64,000 bases of DNA from DASZRZ01 sp963732925. GTDB taxonomy: Bacteria; Acidobacteriota; Terriglobia; Terriglobales; Acidobacteriaceae. A program made the position numbers and the translations under genes. The stretch covers positions 124,001 through 188,000 of the forward strand of contig CAVTBJ010000006.1 of NCBI GenBank assembly GCA_963732925.1, written 5' to 3'. Shown here piece by piece: positions 1 through 7,398 of this stretch (positions are counted from its first letter, which is position 1; every line of letters begins with the position of its first letter). The notes beneath the pieces are model-generated. The model was given only the letters and a program-made list of their open reading frames with translations, did no database searches and was not told the DNA's origin.

Positions 1-1
1 G

Positions 2-655
2 CCCGCCATTTCCAAGCAATTTGCCGAGATCAGTGGAGTGCCCATTCTGATTCACACTCTGCGGAAGTTCGCGGCTCATCCGCAGGTGAGCGAGATCTAC
101 GTGGCCGTGCGTCCGGCGGAGACGGGAGCGCTGCGGCAGAGGTTGGCGCAGGAAAAGCTGGCGCGTCCGGTGCGCGTGGTGGAAGGAGGGGAGCACCGCC
201 AGGAATCGGTGGCCAATGCGCTTGCCGAGGTGCAGGCTTCAGCGGACGATCTGGTGCTGGTGCACGACGCGGTGCGTCCGTTTGTGGACGCGGAGACCAT
301 CCAGAAGGTAATTGAAGCCGCCAGGAGGCATGGCGCCGCCATTGCCGCCGTGCCGGCGATCGATACCATCAAGCAGGTGGAACGCACGGCGGAGGGCGCC
401 ATGGTTCGCACCACGATTCCGCGCGAGCAGATTGTGCTGGTGCAGACTCCGCAGGGCTTTCGCTATGAGGTGCTGAAGCGGGCCATGGAAGAAGCGGCGC
501 ACGACGGCTTTGCCGGCACCGACGAAGCCGCCCTCGTGGAGCGGTCAGGGCAGGACGTGGCCGTGGTGATGGGCTCGCCGCGAAACTTCAAGATTACGAC
601 GCCAGCCGATCTGCAACTCGCGGAGTTCTATATGGCGCAGGAAAAGAAGAACTAG
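2..655 (+). CDS. ispD: 2-C-methyl-D-erythritol 4-phosphate cytidylyltransferase, 5' end outside window
   Basis: Transfers CMP from CTP to methylerythritol phosphate in the cytosolic MEP isoprenoid pathway. The reading frame is open from base 2, and the residues before the first possible internal start (GTG at 38) still match the family (KQF...PILIHTLRKF), so the true start lies upstream and the gene is cut by the window edge. Visible family features are the HDAVRPF motif around codon 85, AVPAIDTIK, and TPQGFRYEVL followed by DEAALVE. About 217 codons are present of a usual 225-240. ispF follows 61 bp downstream, which fits a MEP-pathway pair. The identification is secure; only the N-terminal nucleotide-binding loop is missing from view. 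Confidence 0.93.
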   Translation, partial: PAISKQFAEISGVPILIHTLRKFAAHPQVSEIYVAVRPAETGALRQRLAQEKLARPVRVVEGGEHRQESVANALAEVQASADDLVLVHDAVRPFVDAETIQKVIEAARRHGAAIAAVPAIDTIKQVERTAEGAMVRTTIPREQIVLVQTPQGFRYEVLKRAMEEAAHDGFAGTDEAALVERSGQDVAVVMGSPRNFKITTPADLQLAEFYMAQEKKN

Positions 656-716
656 CTAAGGTTGACAGGAATGAAGAAAAATCAGGGTTTCCCACGGATT
701 CGCGGTTAAGAAGCTT

Positions 717-1322
717 ATGAGAATTGGGTATGGATGGGACTCGCACGAGTTCAGGCGCGGGGTGGCTCTGAAGCTCGGGGGTGTGGCGATTCCGCATTCG
801 CGCGGGCTGTCCGGCCACTCGGATGGCGACGTGCTGCTGCACGCCCTGACCGACGCCCTGCTGGGGGCAGTGGCGGCGGGAGATATCGGGACGTACTTTC
901 CTCCGTCGGACAAGCGCTGGAAGGGCGCGGATTCCGTCGTGTTCGTGCGCGAGGCCATGCGGCAGGTGCGGCGCCAAGGCTATGCGGTGGCGAATGTGGA
1001 TTCCACTCTGATTCTGGCTGAGCCGAAGATTATTCCTCATGCCGCCAGCATCCGGGCACGGGTGGCGGAACTGGTCGGCATCCAGGCGGATGCGGTGGGC
1101 GTGAAGGCCAAGACTCCCGAGGGCATGGGCACGGACAACGCCGCCATCGCCCACGTGGTCGTGCTGCTTACGAAGGAAGCGGGACGGGGCCGGAAGAGGA
1201 AGTCGGCGGTCGAGGAAGTTCCCCAGACTGTGGTGGATGAGGTTGTGGACCAGGTGCTGGAGGGTGTGGCGGAGCCGGTCAGGGAGCCACGCAGAAGGAG
1301 CAGGAGCCTGAAAACGCCCTAG
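717..1322 (+). CDS. ispF: 2-C-methyl-D-erythritol 2,4-cyclodiphosphate synthase with C-terminal tail
   Basis: Cyclises CDP-methylerythritol 2-phosphate to the 2,4-cyclodiphosphate with loss of CMP, the step after IspE. The ATG start gives GYGWDSHEF, with zinc ligands D8 and H10, and the GHSDGDVLLHALTDALLG block with H42. KTPEGMG lies near residue 133. The family core ends near residue 157; the remaining about 44 residues are acidic-then-basic (GRGRKRK ... REPRRRSRSLKTP) and are not part of the normal trimeric enzyme. The same strand and short gap link it to ispD. Function is secure; the tail may be a disordered extension or read-through into former intergenic DNA. Confidence 0.93.
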   Translation: MRIGYGWDSHEFRRGVALKLGGVAIPHSRGLSGHSDGDVLLHALTDALLGAVAAGDIGTYFPPSDKRWKGADSVVFVREAMRQVRRQGYAVANVDSTLILAEPKIIPHAASIRARVAELVGIQADAVGVKAKTPEGMGTDNAAIAHVVVLLTKEAGRGRKRKSAVEEVPQTVVDEVVDQVLEGVAEPVREPRRRSRSLKTP

Positions 1323-1449
1323 ACTAGCGGTTTTGTCCCGGAAGGAGAGGTTCGTCCGGGAGCCCGCACCTACTTCAGCCCGCAACGTTTGCCCCGAAAC
1401 ATCACTTCCAATAGACTCGGAATTTCGAATCCCTTACAGGGTTTTTCCT

Positions 1450-3453
1450 ATGGCAGAGAGTGTCGAGTCCTCGCAGTCTACTGAAAAGGCTTCCCAGGAA
1501 ACCATTCGCGTCAAGCTGCCGGACGGCAGCGAGAAGATGGTACCGCGGGGAACCACGCCGATGGACGTGGCGCGATCTATCAGTCCGCGGCTGGCGGATG
1601 CGGCCATTGCGGCCGGCACCAACGGCAAGGTCGTCGACCTGAACCGCCCGCTGGAACAGGATACCGAGCTGCGCATCCTGACCGACCGCGACCGCGAGGC
1701 GCTGGAGGTCTATCGGCACTCGTCGGCGCATCTGCTCGCGGCTGCGGTGCTGGAATTATTTCCGGAGACCAAGCTGGGCCACGGACCGGCGACGGAGAAC
1801 GGCTTCTTTTACGACTTTTACCGCGAGAAGCCTTTCACTCCGGAAGACCTGGAGCGGCTGGAGCACAAGATGCAAGAGCTGGCGCAGCAGAACATCCCTT
1901 ATCAGCGGGAGATGGTGCCGCGCGAGCAGGCCCTGGAACGCGCAAAGCGCGAAGGCGACTTCATGAAGGCGCACTTCATCGAGCAGTTCACCAAGCCGGG
2001 AGAGAAGGTTTCGTTTTACACCACGGGGAAATTCCTGGACTTCTGCCGCGGACCGCACCTGCCTTCCACCGGCAAGATCAAGGCCTTCAAGCTGCTGAAC
2101 ATCGCAGGAGCCTACTGGCTGGGGGATGAGAAAAACCCGCAACTGCAGCGGATTTATGGGACGTCATTCTTTTCCAAGAAGGACCTCGACGAGCACCTGA
2201 AGCAGCAGGAAGAAGCCAAAAAGCGCGACCATCGGCTGCTGGGCAAGCAGCTCGACTTGTTTTCCATTCAGGAGTTGGCGGGACCGGGACTGATTTTCTG
2301 GCATCCCAAGGGCGGAATCATCCGCAAGACCATGGAAGACTGGATGCGCGAAGAGTACCTGAAGCGCGGGTACTCGCTGGTGTTCACGCCGCATGTGGCC
2401 CGCACTGACCTGTGGAAGACCAGCGGGCACGCGGGCTACTACGCGCAGAACATGTTCACGCCCATGGAGCTGGACGATGCGGAATACCGCATGAAGCCCA
2501 TGAACTGTCCCTTCCATATCCTGATCTACAAGGACCAGTTGCGCAGCTACCGCGACCTGCCGGTGCGACTGGGTGAGCTGGGAACGGTGTACCGCTATGA
2601 ACGCTCCGGAGTGATGCACGGGCTGCTGCGGGTGCGCGGGTTCACCCAGGATGATGCCCACATCTTCTGCACGCCGGAGCAGATTGAAGACGAGGTGATC
2701 GGCTGCATTGATTTCGCGCTGGAAGTACTGCGGGTATACGGATTCGATCAGTACCAGGTGGAGCTTTCGACGTGGGACCCAAATGACCGCAAGAGCTACA
2801 TCGGACGCGACGATCAATGGGAGCTGGCGCGGAGATCCCTGGAGCGGGCGCTCCAGCGCCGCGGCATCGAGCACAAGGTAATTCCCGGTGAAGCGGCGTT
2901 CTACGGACCGAAGATCGACGTGAAGCTGGTGGACGCCATCGGGCGGCTGTGGCAGCTCTCGACCGTGCAGTTCGACTTCACGCTGCCTGAGCGCTTTGCG
3001 CTGGAGTACGTGGGAGAAGACGGACAGCGACATCAGCCGTTGATGGTGCACCGCGCGCTCTACGGCTCCATTGAGCGCTTCTTTGGAGTGCTGATCGAGC
3101 ACTACGCGGGAGCCTTCCCGGTATGGCTGGCGCCGGTGCAGGCCGTAGTGATCCCCATCAGCGAACGCCACCTGGAATATGCGCAGAAGGTCGGAGAGGC
3201 ACTTAAGCAGGCCGCTGTGCGGGTCGAAATCGACGGGCGCAACGAAAAGATGAACGCCAAGATCCGCGAGCATGCGATGCAGAAGGTTCCCTTCCTGCTG
3301 GTCGTGGGCGATAAGGAAGCGGAAGCGAACGCGGTGAATGTTCGCACCCGAGGGAAAGAGAAGACGGAGACCGTTCCCTGGCGGAGTTCGTGGAGAACGG
3401 TTCGGAAGTTGATTGCGAATAGGGCGGTGGAATTGGAAGTGGGCAAGATTTAG
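1450..3453 (+). CDS. thrS: Threonyl-tRNA synthetase
   Basis: Charges tRNA-Thr in the cytosol. I place the start at the ATG at 1450 (667 aa), because the upstream extension to a TTG at 1333 is unlike the family. The order is TGS domain (about residues 18-78), the editing domain with H90xxxH94 (HSSAH), then the class II catalytic core with MNCPFH holding the zinc cysteine, the motif 2 segment ERSGVMHGLLRVRGFTQDDAH, the motif 3 segment LMVHRALYGSIERF, and a C-terminal anticodon-binding domain (PVWLAPVQAVVIPIS). The length is close to the usual 640 aa. No T-box leader is visible upstream, as expected outside Firmicutes. Confidence 0.95.
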   Translation: MAESVESSQSTEKASQETIRVKLPDGSEKMVPRGTTPMDVARSISPRLADAAIAAGTNGKVVDLNRPLEQDTELRILTDRDREALEVYRHSSAHLLAAAVLELFPETKLGHGPATENGFFYDFYREKPFTPEDLERLEHKMQELAQQNIPYQREMVPREQALERAKREGDFMKAHFIEQFTKPGEKVSFYTTGKFLDFCRGPHLPSTGKIKAFKLLNIAGAYWLGDEKNPQLQRIYGTSFFSKKDLDEHLKQQEEAKKRDHRLLGKQLDLFSIQELAGPGLIFWHPKGGIIRKTMEDWMREEYLKRGYSLVFTPHVARTDLWKTSGHAGYYAQNMFTPMELDDAEYRMKPMNCPFHILIYKDQLRSYRDLPVRLGELGTVYRYERSGVMHGLLRVRGFTQDDAHIFCTPEQIEDEVIGCIDFALEVLRVYGFDQYQVELSTWDPNDRKSYIGRDDQWELARRSLERALQRRGIEHKVIPGEAAFYGPKIDVKLVDAIGRLWQLSTVQFDFTLPERFALEYVGEDGQRHQPLMVHRALYGSIERFFGVLIEHYAGAFPVWLAPVQAVVIPISERHLEYAQKVGEALKQAAVRVEIDGRNEKMNAKIREHAMQKVPFLLVVGDKEAEANAVNVRTRGKEKTETVPWRSSWRTVRKLIANRAVELEVGKI

Positions 3454-3652
3454 CAGGCAGGTTCTTGTGAAAGGTGGAGGGACGAGGAATTCCCGCCCCG
3501 AACGTGCGACGCCGGGGCATTCCGCGGCCCCTCGCTTGGTCCTCGGTGACTCTTCTTTGCTTCTAATCCGCTTCTAAAATTCCTCCGCGACCTGTTCATT
3601 CCGCGGGGCTGCGGAATCGACGTATGATCCCTGCGGATTTTCCCTCAACTCC

Positions 3653-6076
3653 ATGAACCACCGTCGTTTCCTGCCCGTGCTGGTGCTGCTGTTCCTGGGG
3701 AGCGGCTGTGCCGCGCTGATCTACGAGATCGTCTGGTTTCAACTGCTGCAGTTAGTCATTGGGTCGTCTTCGATCTCGCTGGGCATTCTGCTGGGAACCT
3801 TCATGGGCGGGATGTGCCTGGGGAGCCTGCTGCTGCCGCGCCTGGTCCCCCCGGGGCCCCATCCGCTGCGGGTCTATGCCGCGCTGGAACTGGGGACCGG
3901 AGTGCTCGGACTGCTGATTCTGGTTTGCATGCCACTGGTGGGCGGCGCCTATACCGCCTGGGCGGGCACGGGACTCACGGGAATCTTCCTGCGCGCGACT
4001 GTGGCCGGGCTCTGCCTGCTTCCTCCGACGATGCTGATGGGCGCCACGCTCCCTGCGATTGCACGCTGGGTGAAAGCCACGCCCGAGGGGGTGGCCTGGC
4101 TGGGATTTCTTTACGGCGGCAACATCGCCGGCGGAGTGCTGGGCTGCCTGCTGGCCGGGTTCTACCTGCTGCGACTCTACGACGTGGCCATTGCTACGCT
4201 GGTGGCATTCGCGATGAACGCAAGCGTGGCATTGACCGCGTTGCTGCTGTCCCGGTGGACCGCACATCTCCCAGCGACAACTATCAGCCCGCCCCAGGGC
4301 CCACACATCAGTTCTGAAAGCCGTCGGGTTTACGCCAGCATTGCTCTGTCCGGAATGACCGCGCTGGGCGCGGAAGTGGTTTGGACGCGGCTCCTCTCGC
4401 TGCACTTTGGCGCAACCGTGTATGCCTTCGCACTCATTCTGGCGATGTTCCTGGCAGGCCTGGGAATTGGCAGCACGGCGGGAGCGGCGGTGGCGCGCCG
4501 GGCCGGCTCGCCGCGTCGAATCCTGGGCTGGTGCCAGTTGCTGCTGTGCGCGGGTATCGCGTGGGCTGCGTACAACCTGACGACCTCATTGCCCTATTGG
4601 TCCCTCGACCCTTCGGCGGTGCAGTCCCCCTGGGCCACATTCCTACGGGACATGGAACACTGTCTGGGTGTGGTGCTGCCCAGCGCCATGCTATGGGGAG
4701 CGAGCTTTCCGCTGGCCCTGGCGGCGGTGGCGTCGCGAGAGCAGGACGCGGGACGGCTGGCAGGGGGAATCTACGCGGCCAACACAGTGGGAGCGATTAT
4801 CGGCTCGCTGGGGATCAGCTTTGCGGTGATTCCCTGGATCGGAACCTCGCACGCGGAGCAGCTGCTGATCGTGCTCTCGCTGATATCCGGGTTTCTGGTG
4901 CTGGAGCCTTCGCTGGTCCGCGAAGACGGTGGCCGGCTGCGCTGGAGCCGGGTGGGGACTGCCATGGCCGTTGCCACAATCGTGTATGTGGGACTGTTGG
5001 CGCGCAGCGTGCCGAAGATCCCCGGAGCGCTGGTGGCCTACGGGCGCTTCGCTGCTTCGCGGGCCGATTGGTCGACGGTGATTTATGTTGGCGAGGGCGT
5101 GAACGCGACCGTAGCCGTCTCCGAAACGCCGGATGGAGTTCGGAATTATCACAACGCTGGCAAGATCCAGGCTTCCAGCGAACCCCAGGACATGCGCCTG
5201 CAGCGCATGCTGGGACACATGGTGACGCTGATCCCGGCGCATCCCCGCAAGGTGCTGGTGATCGGATGCGGGGCCGGGGTGACGGCGGGCGCGGTGTCCA
5301 TTGATCCGGCGGTCGAGGAAGAGACGATTGTGGAGATTGAGCCGCTGGTTCCGCGTGTGGTCTCCACGTACTTCAGCGATTACAACTTTGACGTGGTGCG
5401 CAATCCCAAGGTGAAGGTGCGGATTGACGACGCGCGGCACTTCCTGGAAACCACAGATGAGAAGTTTGACGGCATTACCTCCGACCCGCTGGATCCGTGG
5501 GTCAAGGGCGCGGCCATGCTGTACACCCAGGAGTTCTTCGAGATGGCCAAGCGGCGCCTGAACCCGGGCGGGGTAGTGACGCTGTTTGTGCAGCTCTACG
5601 AGAGCAACACGGAGGCTGTGAAAAGCGAAATTGCCACCTTCCTGAAAGTGTTTCCCCAGGGGACGGTGTGGAGCAACACCGACGAAGGGCAAGGCTACGA
5701 CCTCGTGCTGATGGCGCAGATGGGGCGGCAAAGCATCGATGTGGATGCGATCCAGGCCAAGCTCGACAGTCCCCAATACGCGGCAGTATCCAAGTCGCTG
5801 CGCGAGATTGGCATGAACTCAGCGGTAGACCTGTTTTCCACCTATGCCGGACGCAAAGAGGACCTGGCGCCCTGGCTGAAGGATGCCAGCGTGAACCGCG
5901 ACCGCAACCTGCGCCTGCAGTATCTGGCCGGGCTCGGGCTAAACGAATACAAGGCCGACGAAATCTATAAGGACATGCAGCGCTTTGTGCATACCACGCC
6001 CCAAGAGCTGTTCGCCGGGTCGGAAGAAACACGGAACCGGCTGTTCAGCAGGATTCGCAATGTCCAGGGATGGTAA
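3653..6076 (+). CDS. Membrane protein fused to spermidine synthase-like domain
   Basis: An 807-residue protein with an N-terminal half of many hydrophobic segments (starting FLPVLVLLFLGSGCAALIYEIVW, then about ten more helices to residue about 450) and a C-terminal Rossmann domain of the spermidine/spermine synthase class. The nucleotide-binding loop VLVIGCGAGVT, an acidic strand end (IVEIEPL), DDARHFL and SDPLDPW are visible. Such fusions are common in soil bacteria; the substrate is not known, and many may be methyltransferase-like rather than true spermidine synthases. An inverted repeat (attccgc/gcggaat) precedes the gene at about 3599-3618. Neighbours give no pathway context. Confidence 0.8.
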   Translation: MNHRRFLPVLVLLFLGSGCAALIYEIVWFQLLQLVIGSSSISLGILLGTFMGGMCLGSLLLPRLVPPGPHPLRVYAALELGTGVLGLLILVCMPLVGGAYTAWAGTGLTGIFLRATVAGLCLLPPTMLMGATLPAIARWVKATPEGVAWLGFLYGGNIAGGVLGCLLAGFYLLRLYDVAIATLVAFAMNASVALTALLLSRWTAHLPATTISPPQGPHISSESRRVYASIALSGMTALGAEVVWTRLLSLHFGATVYAFALILAMFLAGLGIGSTAGAAVARRAGSPRRILGWCQLLLCAGIAWAAYNLTTSLPYWSLDPSAVQSPWATFLRDMEHCLGVVLPSAMLWGASFPLALAAVASREQDAGRLAGGIYAANTVGAIIGSLGISFAVIPWIGTSHAEQLLIVLSLISGFLVLEPSLVREDGGRLRWSRVGTAMAVATIVYVGLLARSVPKIPGALVAYGRFAASRADWSTVIYVGEGVNATVAVSETPDGVRNYHNAGKIQASSEPQDMRLQRMLGHMVTLIPAHPRKVLVIGCGAGVTAGAVSIDPAVEEETIVEIEPLVPRVVSTYFSDYNFDVVRNPKVKVRIDDARHFLETTDEKFDGITSDPLDPWVKGAAMLYTQEFFEMAKRRLNPGGVVTLFVQLYESNTEAVKSEIATFLKVFPQGTVWSNTDEGQGYDLVLMAQMGRQSIDVDAIQAKLDSPQYAAVSKSLREIGMNSAVDLFSTYAGRKEDLAPWLKDASVNRDRNLRLQYLAGLGLNEYKADEIYKDMQRFVHTTPQELFAGSEETRNRLFSRIRNVQGW

Positions 6077-6130
6077 GGCGAAATTTCAGTTGAAAGCTTC
6101 GAAAAAATCTAAATTGTGTGGAGTGAACGG

Positions 6131-7000
6131 ATGAGTCTGCGCGTACTTTTGGGGGCTGTGCTTCTTTCATTCATGCTGGCAGCCGTGCCCGCTCTTGCCC
6201 AGGAAATTCTTCTCTGGCCCAATGGCGCGCCCGGGGCGCTGGGCAACCGGCCGGAGGACAAGCCCAGCCTTACGCCCTATGTTTCCACCTCCGGGACAGC
6301 AACCGGTTCCGCCGTGATTGTGTGTCCCGGCGGGGGTTACGCGCATTTGTCGCAGCACGAGGGCGAGCCGGTGGCGCAGTGGCTGAATTCCATCGGTATC
6401 AAATCGTTCGTGCTGAAGTATCGCCTGGGTTCGAACGGGTATCGTCATCCCGCCATGTTGCAGGACGCGCAACGTGCCATACGGTACGTCCGCGCGCACG
6501 CGGCAGAGTACGGCATTGATCCGAATCGCATCGGCATTCTGGGATTTTCCGCTGGCGGCCACGTGGCGTCGTCCGCGGGAACGCATGTGGCGGAGGCGGA
6601 TCCCAGTTCCTCCGATCCGCTGGAGCGGGTGAGCTCACGCCCTGACCTGATGGTGCTGATTTATCCGGTGATTACCATGGGACCGCTGACTCACGCAGGC
6701 TCGCGGCAGAATCTGCTGGGCGATAATCCGCCGCAGAGTCTGGTTGACCTGATGTCCAACGAAAAACAGGTGACCAAGGACACGCCGCCCGCCTTTCTCG
6801 TGCAAGGCGAGAACGACAAGACCGTCCCCGTGGAGAACAGCATGATGTTTGCCGAGGCTCTGAGGAAAGCGGGGGTAGGCTTTGAACTCCACATTTTCGA
6901 AAATGCGCCTCCACACGGCTTCGGGCTGGGGGAAAACAACCCCGTGGTGAGCATCTGGCCCAAACTGTGTGAAACCTGGTTGCGCGAGCACGGGTTCTGA
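6131..7000 (+). CDS. Secreted alpha/beta-hydrolase (acetyl-esterase/BD-FAE-like)
   Basis: A probable secreted esterase of 289 residues. The ATG at 6131 has a GGAG box 7 bp before it, which makes it a better start than the GTG at 6116. The N-terminus is a signal peptide ending ALAQ. The fold's markers are all present: an oxyanion PGGGY, the nucleophile in GFSAGGH, an acid in GENDKTVP and a base in PPHGFG. LWPNGAPG at the mature N-terminus is typical of acetyl-xylan-esterase-like proteins in plant-polymer degraders. The natural substrate cannot be told from sequence. It stands alone, between the membrane synthase fusion and the convergent sufT-type gene. Confidence 0.85.
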   Translation: MSLRVLLGAVLLSFMLAAVPALAQEILLWPNGAPGALGNRPEDKPSLTPYVSTSGTATGSAVIVCPGGGYAHLSQHEGEPVAQWLNSIGIKSFVLKYRLGSNGYRHPAMLQDAQRAIRYVRAHAAEYGIDPNRIGILGFSAGGHVASSAGTHVAEADPSSSDPLERVSSRPDLMVLIYPVITMGPLTHAGSRQNLLGDNPPQSLVDLMSNEKQVTKDTPPAFLVQGENDKTVPVENSMMFAEALRKAGVGFELHIFENAPPHGFGLGENNPVVSIWPKLCETWLREHGF

Positions 7001-7018
7001 GCCGCCGGCGCCGGCGGC

Positions 7019-7327
7019 CTACTCTTCGATGCCCAGCTTCTGACGCCCTTCGGGGCTGATGCGTTGTGGCGTCCAGGGGGGATCCCAGACTACGTTGACG
7101 TTGGCGTTGTTGACGCCGGGAGTGCTGAGCAGGGTCATGCGGACGTCGCGGCTGATCTCAGTGTGCGACGGGCAACCCTGGGCGGTGAGCGTCATATTGA
7201 TCACCACGTCGCCTTCGTTCTCGATCTGCACCTCGTAGACGAGTCCCAGATCAACGATGTTCAGCGGGATCTCAGGGTCGTAGCAGTTGCGGAGCTTGTC
7301 CCAGATTTGTTCTGTGGTCACAGCCAT
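7019..7327 (-). CDS. MIP18/SufT-family iron-sulfur assembly protein
   Basis: A 102-residue protein of the DUF59/MIP18 family, whose members (SufT, PaaD, the N-terminus of Mrp) help mature iron-sulfur proteins. The hallmark DPEIPLNIVDLGLVY lies at about residues 17-31 and the conserved cysteine sits in TAQGCPSHTEI. It ends WDPPWTPQRISPEGRQKLGIEE, the form seen in SufT-like proteins. It lies 71 bp downstream of rnr on the same strand and could be co-transcribed, though there is no functional reason for the pairing. The ATG start at 7327 gives the usual length. Confidence 0.88.
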   Translation of the reverse strand: MAVTTEQIWDKLRNCYDPEIPLNIVDLGLVYEVQIENEGDVVINMTLTAQGCPSHTEISRDVRMTLLSTPGVNNANVNVVWDPPWTPQRISPEGRQKLGIEE

Positions 7328-7398
7328 GCTGGTATTTTAACCGCAAAGGACATGAAGGGCACAAAGCACAATGCCGGACCGGGCGGGACTGCCTGAGA

